From: Fontivita pretiosa
GTDB lineage: Bacteria > Planctomycetota > Phycisphaerae > Tepidisphaerales > Tepidisphaeraceae
Direction of reading: 5' to 3'
NCBI RefSeq assembly: GCF_050410795.1
Contig: NZ_CP191258.1
Location: 1,736,001-1,800,000 of the forward strand
Length of the DNA: 64,000 nt
Part shown: one piece after another, positions 25,570 through 32,878 of the stretch
Layout: each line of letters starts with the position of its first letter
Numbering within the stretch: the stretch's first letter is position 1
Made by a program: the position numbers and the translations under genes
The notes under the pieces: generated by a model
The model's database searches: none
Seen by the model: the letters and a program-made list of their open reading frames with translations, nothing else
Told to the model about the DNA's origin: nothing

Positions 25570-26235
25570 ATGCCAGACGACGCAGCGAATTCCGCACCCG
25601 CATCGCCGCCGCCGCGGGCGTTTACCCAGGGCGTAGGGACGATCTTTCAGTTCCTCGGCGTGACGATCTTTCTGGGTTTTTTTTTCACCTGTTGCCTCAG
25701 CGGTCTGCTCTCCAGGGATGTGGCGACGCAGACGAGTCTGAGCGCCATCGCCTGGGGCGGCTACACCGCGCAGCGCGCCGTCAGCATCTGTATGGTTGGC
25801 GGCGTGACATTCGGCCTGGCGCTGGCGGGAATCGGGCTGGGGCTACAGGCGCAGCGCCGCCTCTCGCCTCTGCTGGCGGTCGTCGTCTGCGGCTGCGCGA
25901 TGCTTTTCTGGACGGTTCACGCGGTTTTCTTCATCAAGACAACCGGTTCGATCGTTTTGACGACGATCTCGCTGGCAATGGCCATGCTGGCGGCGCTGCT
26001 GCTGGGGCTGGCGGCGGTCAGCCTGCGCGAGATGCGCCGCAATCCCCCGCCGATCGGGCACGAGACGCTCCCGCCCGATTACAAAGTCCCCTATTCCCAC
26101 CTGCACGATGAGCCGCCGGAGCTGCGGCTGGCGCGCGAGCTGGAAGAGCGCCGCCACCGCCTCGACGTCGAGCGCAAGGAACTGGAGGCGCTGGAAGAGA
26201 AACTCAGACGAAAGCTGAAACCATCCGGCCAGTAA
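25570..26235 (+). CDS. Four-helix membrane protein with C-terminal coiled coil
   Basis: A 221-residue inner-membrane protein of unknown function. Helices lie near residues 22-45, 65-90, 95-118 and 122-145. The cytoplasmic C-terminus (about 150-221) is charged and ends in a coiled coil (LARELEERRHRLDVERKELE). ATG at 25570 is preferred to the TTG one codon earlier. It is 131 bp after the metallophosphoesterase-fold gene and 55 bp before the next gene, on the same strand, but no functional link is visible. Confidence 0.72.
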   Translation: MPDDAANSAPASPPPRAFTQGVGTIFQFLGVTIFLGFFFTCCLSGLLSRDVATQTSLSAIAWGGYTAQRAVSICMVGGVTFGLALAGIGLGLQAQRRLSPLLAVVVCGCAMLFWTVHAVFFIKTTGSIVLTTISLAMAMLAALLLGLAAVSLREMRRNPPPIGHETLPPDYKVPYSHLHDEPPELRLARELEERRHRLDVERKELEALEEKLRRKLKPSGQ

Positions 26236-26290
26236 GCTATCGTACTGTTTGAGTGATTGCTTTGGATCATTCGGTTCCAGGAGAACAAGC

Positions 26291-27484
26291 ATGCGCCGTA
26301 TCACACGAGTCTGCCTGGCGACTCTCAGCATCATGCTGCTGATCGCGTCTACCACACTTGCCCAACAGACAGCGCCGGCATCGCCGCAGCAGCGGGCGCA
26401 GGCGTTGATCGACCGCGGGCTGGACTATCTCAAAGCCCAGCAGAAGCCCGATGGCGGCTGGCAGGGCGACCGCGACCCGCCGGGAATCACCGCCATTGTC
26501 CTGCGGGCGTTTGTGCAGGACCCGAAATATTCGGCCGACACCGACTTCGTGAAGCGAGGCTACGAGAAGCTGCTGTCGTATCAGCTTGAAGATGGCGGGA
26601 TCTACAAAGACCTGCTGGCCAGCTACAACACCGCGATTGCGATCAGCGCGCTGTCGGCGGCGCAGAAGCCGGAATTCAAGGATCGCATCGACCGCGCCGT
26701 GGCGTATCTGAAGGGATTGCAGTGGACCGACATGACCACGAGCGTGGACGGGGAAAAGCTCAGCGGCCCGGATGATCCGTGGTACGGTGGATGGGGCTAT
26801 GGCGGGCGCAGTCGCGGCGGCGGCAGGCCCGACCTGTCCAACGCCCAGATGGCGCTGGACGCCCTGCACGACGCCGGACTCAAGCCCGACGACCCGGCCT
26901 TCCAGGCCGCCCTCAGGTTCGTCACTCGCCTCCAGAATTTCTCGGAGACCAACGATCAGCCCTGGGCCGGCAATGATGGCGGATTCGTCTACGGCCCCAG
27001 CGACAACCGCCGCGGCGAGTCGATGGCCGGCGAGTACACCACCCCCGACGGGCAGCGACGCCTGCGCAGCTATGGCTCGATGACCTACGCCGGCCTGAAG
27101 AGCTTCATCTACGCCGGGCTGAGCAAAGACGATCCGCGCGTGCGTGCCGCGTGGGACTGGATCACGCGAAACTGGACGCTGGACGAGAACCCCGGCATGC
27201 GCGCCGGCAATCCCGACAACGCCCGCCAGGGGCTTTACTACTACTATCACACCCTGGCCCGGGCGCTGAACGAATACGATCAGCCGATCATCACCGACCC
27301 CCAGGGCAACCAGCACGACTGGCGAGTCGAGCTGATCGACAGGCTGGCCTCGCTTCAACGCCCCGATGGAAGCTGGGTCGGCGAGAAGCGCTGGATGGAA
27401 GACAACCCGATCCTGGTCACCGCGTATGTGGTGCTGGCGCTTCAGGAGGCGCAGAAGGATCTGGCCGAGCATCCGCCGCAGTAG
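26291..27484 (+). CDS. Secreted prenyltransferase/squalene-oxidase repeat protein
   Basis: A 397-residue protein with a signal peptide (RRITRVCLATLSIMLLIASTT). The mature part is an alpha/alpha toroid like terpene cyclases: repeats such as LIDRGLDYLKAQQKPDGGWQG, LLSYQLEDGGIYKD, ALDALHDAGLKPDDPAF and LIDRLASLQRPDGSWVGE. There is no DxDD or other cyclase catalytic motif, and the protein is exported, so it is unlikely to be a real terpene cyclase. Such secreted repeat proteins are frequent in planctomycetes and their role is unknown. AGGAGA lies 6 nt before the ATG at 26291; a longer frame lacks a ribosome site. Confidence 0.85.
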   Translation: MRRITRVCLATLSIMLLIASTTLAQQTAPASPQQRAQALIDRGLDYLKAQQKPDGGWQGDRDPPGITAIVLRAFVQDPKYSADTDFVKRGYEKLLSYQLEDGGIYKDLLASYNTAIAISALSAAQKPEFKDRIDRAVAYLKGLQWTDMTTSVDGEKLSGPDDPWYGGWGYGGRSRGGGRPDLSNAQMALDALHDAGLKPDDPAFQAALRFVTRLQNFSETNDQPWAGNDGGFVYGPSDNRRGESMAGEYTTPDGQRRLRSYGSMTYAGLKSFIYAGLSKDDPRVRAAWDWITRNWTLDENPGMRAGNPDNARQGLYYYYHTLARALNEYDQPIITDPQGNQHDWRVELIDRLASLQRPDGSWVGEKRWMEDNPILVTAYVVLALQEAQKDLAEHPPQ

Positions 27485-27499
27485 CACGCGCGCAATCGG

Positions 27500-28057
27500 T
27501 TACTTGCAGTCGCGGTCGGCATCACCGGGCGCGGCGCGCTCGAGCCTGTCGCGGACGCGTTGCCAGGCGTCGCGGGTAGCGTGTCTGGCCTGTTCCCACT
27601 CAAGCTTGGACTGTCCGCGCGCCTGTTCCCAGTCCCGCTGGAGATCGGATTCCACGTCCTCGAACTGCTGGCCAGGGTGCTGGGCGTAGGAGCTGTAGCC
27701 GTAACGATACGCCGGTTCGTACAGTTCGTAGTCGGCGCCTGGCTGGATGTAGGGGCGGTGGCGATAGTGCTCGCGCCAGTAGGCTTCCTCTTCGGTGGGG
27801 TTGACGGCTTCGGCGACGCCTTTGCCCGCCAGTCCGCCGGCAACGGCACCGACGACAGCGCCGACGGCGGCACCGACGGCCGTTCCCGGCCCGGGCACTG
27901 CCGAGCCGATTGCCGCTCCCGCCGCCCCGCCTGTTGCCGCTCCGATTGCCGTGCCCACCGGATGCGAGCCGGGCGCGCCGCTGATCGGGTCGGCATTGGC
28001 CTGCTCGGCTGCCTGATTGGTGTCAGCTTCCCTGTCACGCTTGCGTTTACCGGCCAT
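27500..28057 (-). CDS. Glycine-zipper stress-type protein
   Basis: A 185-residue protein with a charged N-terminus, a long Gly/Ala zipper (about 35-85, GTAIGAATGGAAGAAIGSAV and onward) able to insert in or lie on membranes, and a conserved hydrophilic C-terminus: NPTEEEAYWREHYRHRPYI, YELYEPAYRYGYSSY, FEDVESDLQRDWEQARGQSK and ARHATRDAWQRVRDRLERA. This layout is shared with short proteins found across many bacterial phyla, often near stress genes; function is unknown. AGGAGA lies 7 nt before the ATG at 28057. The stop is 15 bp from the stop of the convergent repeat-protein gene. Confidence 0.8.
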   Translation of the reverse strand: MAGKRKRDREADTNQAAEQANADPISGAPGSHPVGTAIGAATGGAAGAAIGSAVPGPGTAVGAAVGAVVGAVAGGLAGKGVAEAVNPTEEEAYWREHYRHRPYIQPGADYELYEPAYRYGYSSYAQHPGQQFEDVESDLQRDWEQARGQSKLEWEQARHATRDAWQRVRDRLERAAPGDADRDCK

Positions 28058-28202
28058 TGTGTCGTCTCCTTTCGTAGGGCGGGGCGCACGAAGGCGAGGG
28101 ATCTCGCCGGGCGCCACACCTTCGACAGGGCCGCAAAGCCGGTGCCAGCGTTCCTCGAAGTGATGCTTCACTGAGTGCGCGATCACGCGACATGACTGGT
28201 TA

Positions 28203-29264
28203 TCACGGCGATTCACTCCGCCACGCCTGACGCAACACATCCAGCACGAGCGGTCGATCCTGCACACAGAAACTCTCATTCGGCTCGGATTGCCGCCAGC
28301 GGTCGCTGGTAAACCACTTCCAGACGAACAAGCCGCGGATGTAGTCGCGCTTCGTCGCCTCTTCCACCGCCACCCGGTACAGTCGCGCCTGATACTCGGC
28401 GCTGGGACGAAACGTCTGCCAGCGCCACGGCTCCATCCCCGCCGTCGCCGAGTCGGTGTAGCCGATCTCCGTGAAACAGATCGGCTTGTTCCACTGCTTC
28501 GCCATCGCCTCGAGCTGCTGGTAGACCCCGGCCCAGCCGGCGCGAAGCTGGTCCTCCGTCGCCAGCTCGCTGCTGGCGATCGGGTAGTAGGCATCAATGC
28601 CGATGCAGTCCAGGGCATCCCAGAAGCGGATCTGCGGCGCCTCGCCGTACGCGGCGGCGTAGGTGAGATGACCCTTGTAGATCGCGCGCACCTGCGTGAT
28701 GAGCTCGCGGAAGCGCGCCTCCTGCGTGGTGGTGACGGCCTGAAGCTCCACACCGACGCACAACGCGTCGGCGCCCGCCTGCTGCGCAGTCCGCGCGTCG
28801 CGAAGGATGAACTCGCCGTACTCGGCGAAGAAGCGCTCCCAGTCGGCCTGGCTGTGCATGCGAATGTCCCCGCACCACTTGCCCTGGGTATAAAACGTCC
28901 GCGACCACAGGTGTGGCTTGAGCATCACCTTCAGCCCAAGCTCATGCGCGTCCCTGATCGTCCTGGCGATGTGATCCATCGAGCGGTCGGCGCGGTATTG
29001 CACGCTCGGCTGATCGACCTGCGGCATGTACGCAAACTCGCTGATCGCCACCCAGTTGGCGCCCAGCTCGGCGATGACCTTGAGCTGCTGGCGGCAATCG
29101 TCGCTGCCATAGCCGACATTCCCGCGATGCAGATTCGCCAACGCCACGCCTTTGACCTCCAAAGCAAATGAATCCGCGGATGAACACAGATGAACACAGA
29201 TGAGCAGCAGACAAATCCAGGATCCGTGTTTATCCGTGTTCATCCGTGGTTCCTTTCTTCTCAA
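28203..29264 (-). CDS. GH113-like glycoside hydrolase (TIM barrel)
   Basis: About 353 residues. The TIM barrel begins with EVKGVALANLHRGNVGYGSDD and LKVIAELGANWVAISEF. Candidate catalytic glutamates are in CVGVELQAVT (acid/base) and CFTEIGYTDS (nucleophile), as in GH113 beta-mannanases. The N-terminal 35 residues (about MRRKEPRMNTDKHG...CVHLCSSADSF) are translated from one arm-loop-arm of a dispersed inverted repeat, and still provide a hydrophobic signal-like stretch. The first possible codon is a TTG overlapping the stop of the aminotransferase gene; ATG at 29243 is the alternative. Substrate is a guess. Confidence 0.8.
   Translation of the reverse strand: MRRKEPRMNTDKHGSWICLLLICVHLCSSADSFALEVKGVALANLHRGNVGYGSDDCRQQLKVIAELGANWVAISEFAYMPQVDQPSVQYRADRSMDHIARTIRDAHELGLKVMLKPHLWSRTFYTQGKWCGDIRMHSQADWERFFAEYGEFILRDARTAQQAGADALCVGVELQAVTTTQEARFRELITQVRAIYKGHLTYAAAYGEAPQIRFWDALDCIGIDAYYPIASSELATEDQLRAGWAGVYQQLEAMAKQWNKPICFTEIGYTDSATAGMEPWRWQTFRPSAEYQARLYRVAVEEATKRDYIRGLFVWKWFTSDRWRQSEPNESFCVQDRPLVLDVLRQAWRSESP
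29177..29246. repeat. Inverted-repeat element (GGATGAACACRGAT type)
   Basis: Two 25-bp arms (29177-29201 and 29222-29246) match in inverted orientation at 22 of 25 positions, with a 20-bp loop. Each arm is itself built from near-direct repeats of GGATGAACACAGAT. This kind of sequence is scattered in many planctomycete and other genomes. Here it lies inside the 5' end of the GH113-like gene. Confidence 0.85.
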
Positions 29265-30433
29265 TGTGCGGGAAGCAACTCGACCAGGCGGTCGATCTGC
29301 GCTTCGGTATTGTAGAAATGAGGCGACGCACGCAACCGGCCTTCGCGGACGACGATCTCTGCCCGATGCTCCTTGCGCAGCTTCCGCACGATCGCGTGCG
29401 GGTCATGGGCGGCGGTGGTGAAGCTCACGATCCCACTCCACTGCTCTCCGTCACGAGGGCTGACAACTGTATATCCCCTGGAGGTAATTCCTTCGATCAA
29501 TCGACGGGTGAGATCGTGCACGCGCTGCGCAATCGGCTCGATGCCCACGTCCAGCAACAGCTCGATCGCCGCCTTCAAGCCCAGCAGGCTCGGCATCGGG
29601 TATGTGCCGCACTCAAATCGTCCGGCGTCGGGCCGCAGCGTGTAGTCATACTCGCCGTAACGATAAGGGTTGATGACATTCATCGCGCCCAGCGCCAGCG
29701 GCCGCGTCTGCTCGATCAGCTCGCGCCGGCAGTACAGGAAGCCCGCCCCCTCCGGGCCAAGCAGCCACTTCTGCCCACCACACGCCAGGTAGTCAATCTG
29801 CATCGCCTGCACATCGACAGGAATCACCCCGACGCTCTGAATCGCATCGACGCAGAAGCGGATGCCGCGCTGCCGGCAGAAATGCCCGATGCGCGCAAGA
29901 TCGTGCCGCTGGCCGCTGGCGTACTCGACGTGCGAGAGCGTCACCAGCCGGCAGCGCGGATCCGATGCGGCCTGAATGATCTTCTCCGCTGGCACGGCGC
30001 GCCGGCCGGAGGCGTCCGTCTCTTCCGGCACCATCACCAGCTTGGCGCCGAAGCGACGCTCGACTTCCATCCAGGCATAAACGTTGGCCGGATACTCCAC
30101 GCCCGTCGTGACGATCACGTCTCCCGGCTGCCACTGAATCGCGCCGAACGCGACGATGCTGATGCCTTCGGCGGTGTTGGGCAGCAGCGCGATCTCGTCG
30201 CGATGGGCGTTGATCAGTTTGCCAATCGAGACTCGCAGGTCCTCCAGCTCCTGCGTCCAGCCCGAGAAGAGATACGCATCAGTTTGAGCGTGCGCAGCAT
30301 AATTCCGCACCGCCTCCGCCACGGCGCGCGGCAGCGGCGAAGCGCCCGCGTGGTTGAAAAAGTCCCACCGCCCCAGGATGGGAAACGCCTCTTGGTTGCC
30401 AACCAGCTTCTGGAGATTCGTGTGCTCAGTCAT
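29261..30433 (-). CDS. Class V aminotransferase / cysteine desulfurase-like PLP enzyme
   Basis: A 390-residue fold-type I PLP enzyme. FFNHAGASPLPRAV opens the domain; NTAEGISIVAFGAI, TLSHVEYASGQRHDL, CVDAIQSVGVIPVD and YLACGGQKWLLGPEGAGFLYC (with the PLP lysine in GGQKW) are the family blocks. It resembles isopenicillin-N epimerase-like and kynureninase-like members more than IscS, because the SufS/IscS active-site Cys loop is not evident. The reaction is not predictable. Its stop overlaps the first possible start codon of the GH113-like gene. Confidence 0.88.
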   Translation of the reverse strand: MTEHTNLQKLVGNQEAFPILGRWDFFNHAGASPLPRAVAEAVRNYAAHAQTDAYLFSGWTQELEDLRVSIGKLINAHRDEIALLPNTAEGISIVAFGAIQWQPGDVIVTTGVEYPANVYAWMEVERRFGAKLVMVPEETDASGRRAVPAEKIIQAASDPRCRLVTLSHVEYASGQRHDLARIGHFCRQRGIRFCVDAIQSVGVIPVDVQAMQIDYLACGGQKWLLGPEGAGFLYCRRELIEQTRPLALGAMNVINPYRYGEYDYTLRPDAGRFECGTYPMPSLLGLKAAIELLLDVGIEPIAQRVHDLTRRLIEGITSRGYTVVSPRDGEQWSGIVSFTTAAHDPHAIVRKLRKEHRAEIVVREGRLRASPHFYNTEAQIDRLVELLPAH

Positions 30434-30760
30434 ATCCCTGTCACATCCCAGGTGACAATGCTACTGTAGCACCGCCCGCTTCCAGTTGGAGCGACCCGCA
30501 GAACCCTTACCCTAACCCTCTCCCGGAGTACCGGGAGAGGGGATGAGGCCGCCGACACTATCCCGCGACCGCGTCCCCGCCACCCTTTCGCCTGCCGTTG
30601 GCAATCGCCGACGAGTCGCTACAGTCGTTATGTGGCCGCGCTCGTGCAAGCTCACGCAGGGAACAACGCGCGCGAAAATGCGAGGCGAGCGTCGTATGGG
30701 TGATGTCGTGTGAGTCCAAAAGACGCAACGTCTCAACCCTCCGGGAAAGGAGTCGAACCC
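30434..30760. other. Divergent intergenic region, mostly featureless
   Basis: This 327-bp gap separates the aminotransferase start from the next rightward gene. It holds the GC hairpin listed at 30516-30541. I saw no convincing promoter or gene in the rest. Frames that cross it are antisense or out-of-frame shadows. Confidence 0.5.
30516..30541. repeat. Perfect 11-bp hairpin repeat
   Basis: CCCTCTCCCGG-AGTA-CCGGGAGAGGG is a perfect stem with a 4-nt loop, preceded by TTACCCTAA. Sequences of this form occur as dispersed hairpins in many bacterial genomes. No T run follows, so it is not a standard terminator. Confidence 0.8.
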
Positions 30761-31471
30761 ATGAAAAGTTTCACCAGCAGCATCCTCACCGCCATCCTCG
30801 TCCTGTCTTCCGCTGTAAGCGCGCCTGCCCAGCAGACGCAGCCGACAACCGCGCCCACGGACCAGAACCTGCCCGTCGAAGCCCGCCTGTTTCCGGGCGA
30901 GCGGCTTGGGAATGTACGGCTGGACGACGTGCTGGACTACATCCGCGATCGCGTCCCCGACTTCAACGCCGTGGTCATCCGCGAGGCTGGCGTGCCGGAT
31001 GATTATCCGACCCTCCCGCAATTGGATCTCAGAAACGTCACCATCGGTCAATTCATGACCTTCATCGGCGAGTCGTTTGCCAACGTGTCCGTTAAACTCG
31101 TCCCCGGCCCATTTGTCCCGTTGTATGTCGTGCAGATCCGCTCCGGCGGTCCGGGATTGCCAGTCATCGATGCTCCCGCGCGGCCGCAGTCGATCGTCCG
31201 CGTTTATCGCCTCAGGGAGATCACGGATGCTCTGATCAGCCAGAGCCGATCGGCCACCACCCAGCCTGCTGACGGGACGACCGCAAGGACCCAGGCGATC
31301 AGTCACGTCCTGTCGGTCGTCCAGGCGGCACTGGAACAGGCCGGGGAAAAAACGCAGCCGGTGCTCAAAGTCCACGAGCCGACGTTGACGCTCATCTTCA
31401 AGGGCACAGAATCTCAGCAGTTTGTGCTGGAAGAAGCGTTGCGCGCCCTTCAAGGCCGAACAGAAGGTTGA
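30761..31471 (+). CDS. Secreted protein with STN/secretin-N-like domain
   Basis: A 236-residue exported protein (signal peptide ending near SAPAQQ). The segment VRLDDVLDYIRDRVPDFNAVV...LPQLDLRNVTIGQFMTFI has the order of an STN/secretin N-domain-like fold. The C-terminal part (ISHVLSVVQAALEQAG...LKVHEPTLTLIFKGTESQQFVLEEALRAL) looks like a second such module. AAAGGAG lies 8 nt before ATG 30761. An ECF sigma gene starts 9 bp after its stop, so it may belong to that signalling set. No secretin barrel is attached. Function unknown. Confidence 0.75.
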   Translation: MKSFTSSILTAILVLSSAVSAPAQQTQPTTAPTDQNLPVEARLFPGERLGNVRLDDVLDYIRDRVPDFNAVVIREAGVPDDYPTLPQLDLRNVTIGQFMTFIGESFANVSVKLVPGPFVPLYVVQIRSGGPGLPVIDAPARPQSIVRVYRLREITDALISQSRSATTQPADGTTARTQAISHVLSVVQAALEQAGEKTQPVLKVHEPTLTLIFKGTESQQFVLEEALRALQGRTEG

Positions 31472-31480
31472 GCGAGCCAG

Positions 31481-32113
31481 GTGACGACGGTCCGGACCCC
31501 ACACACGACGCTGACGAAGGCGACGATGCCACCGCAGCCGCGCGACGAGCATGCCCAGCCCACGCCAGACACGACCGCGGCGCTGACCGCCGCCATGGCC
31601 GCGGGAGACGAACGCGCCGTCGAGCAGTTCTACCGCGCCTACTTTGATCGCCTTTATTCGCTGGCGCGGAAAATCACCTGGCGTGATGAGTCGTTCTGTC
31701 TCGATGTCGTCCAGGATGCGGTCCTGCGCATCATCCGCACAATCAGGCCGGTCCAGACCGAAGCACAATTGCTCGCGTGGCTGCGGCTGGTGGTGCAGAC
31801 CACCGCCTACGACCATCTGCGCATCGAGCGCCGCCGCGTGCACCATGAGGCCGAAATGATCGAGCTGCGATCGTGCGACGACTTTCCCTATGGCCTGTGG
31901 GATGACGATCAGCAGCAGTGGCTCAAAGAGCGGCTGGAGGAGTTTGACCCGCAGCTTGTGCAGATGATCGAGCTGCGATTCGAGCGGCAATGGACATTGA
32001 AGCGCATTGGCGAGCTGTTCGGCCTGAGTATCGGCACGATCGATGGCCGGCTGCGACGCGCTATTCAGGAGCTGCGTGAGCGTGCCGCCGAGGAATTGGA
32101 ACCGCTGGAATGA
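31481..32113 (+). CDS. ECF-type RNA polymerase sigma factor (second locus)
   Basis: About 210 residues from GTG 31481, or 195 from ATG 31526, which has AAGG about 6 nt upstream. Region 2 reads FYRAYFDRLYSLARKITWRD...DVVQDAVLRIIRTI, and region 4 MIELRFERQWTLKRIGELFG with helix-turn-helix LSIGTIDGRLRRAIQEL. The N-terminus is Thr/Pro-rich. It lies between a secreted STN-like protein and, beyond a 230-bp gap filled by a dispersed repeat, a small membrane protein that may be its anti-sigma factor. Confidence 0.9.
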   Translation: MTTVRTPHTTLTKATMPPQPRDEHAQPTPDTTAALTAAMAAGDERAVEQFYRAYFDRLYSLARKITWRDESFCLDVVQDAVLRIIRTIRPVQTEAQLLAWLRLVVQTTAYDHLRIERRRVHHEAEMIELRSCDDFPYGLWDDDQQQWLKERLEEFDPQLVQMIELRFERQWTLKRIGELFGLSIGTIDGRLRRAIQELRERAAEELEPLE

Positions 32114-32118
32114 ACTCG

Positions 32119-32326
32119 TGTGTGACGGGCGTCTCGCCCGTGCTGAGCGGCATGACGCGATGAACAGCTCGGACGTCGGACTTTCGAATTCGAGTGCACC
32201 CTGCATGGCCGGGACGGCCATGCCACAGTTGGCTCGTCTGGGCTTTCACCACACGCACCTGCGAGTCTGAGCGTAACCCGCGGATGGTCCGAGATGTGTA
32301 TAAACGACAGGCAGGACGCCGGTGAT
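32119..32326 (+). repeat. Dispersed ~210-bp repeat, copy B
   Basis: This is the second copy of the element at 8273-8483. It contains two hairpins: ACGGGCG-TCT-CGCCCGT (about 32125-32141) and CATGGCCG-GGA-CGGCCATG (32204-32222). It shares the 52-nt core with one mismatch and the 3' motif TGGTCCGAGATGTGTAT (32285-32301). It begins 6 bp after the sigma-factor stop and ends 17 bp before the next gene, filling the gap. Confidence 0.85.
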
Positions 32327-32343
32327 ACGACTGGGGTGATTGT

Positions 32344-32847
32344 ATGAGCAACTGGGATCAACCGCTCTCGAGCGAAGGCTTGCGGCGGCGCGAACAGATT
32401 CTGGCCGCCGCCCGGCGAGTGGCGAGGCGGCGGCGTTGGCGACGGCGGGCGCTGCGCGGCGGCGACGTGATCGCAGTCGTGGCGATTCTCGTCACGCTGT
32501 ACGTGCAGTTGTTCCCGAAGCCCACCGCTCGCCAACCGCGCCCCACGGGGCCAATCGTGCATCAACCCGACTCACTTCCATCCCCGACGGCGACACCCGT
32601 TAACGCCATCGTCATCACCTGGATTGCAACCGATCCGACCCTGGTCGATCGCCTGGCCATCGATCCGCACCGGCCGCGGATCTGGCGAAGCATCGACGAC
32701 GAGGAGTTGATCCAGACGCTTGCTGAGGCCGGCCAGCACGCGGGCATCATCCGCATGAATGACCAGGCGATCCTGCTCACGCGGGCCGATGTAGCCCGCG
32801 CTGTGCCTCTTCCGGCGTACCGGAAGAGCGGATCGGGTTTACATTGA
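32344..32847 (+). CDS. Small membrane protein, putative anti-sigma partner
   Basis: A 167-residue protein. A strongly basic cytoplasmic segment (VARRRRWRRRALRG) precedes one membrane helix (about 42-58), then a Pro-rich spacer and a roughly 80-residue outer domain (ITWIATDPTLVDRLAIDPHRP ... ELIQTLAEAGQHAGIIRMND). There is no zinc motif. Position after an ECF sigma gene suggests an anti-sigma role, but similarity does not show this. The last codons run through a perfect hairpin, CTCTTCCGG-CGTA-CCGGAAGAG (32807-32828), so the tail AYRKSGSGLH may be repeat-derived. Confidence 0.65.
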   Translation: MSNWDQPLSSEGLRRREQILAAARRVARRRRWRRRALRGGDVIAVVAILVTLYVQLFPKPTARQPRPTGPIVHQPDSLPSPTATPVNAIVITWIATDPTLVDRLAIDPHRPRIWRSIDDEELIQTLAEAGQHAGIIRMNDQAILLTRADVARAVPLPAYRKSGSGLH

Positions 32848-32878
32848 CGCGCCAGCGATCGGGTCTTAGCCTAATGTC

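Noticed and set aside
29177..29246. CRISPR array
   Set aside because: Repeats are in inverted arms with no regular spacers, and no cas genes are present.
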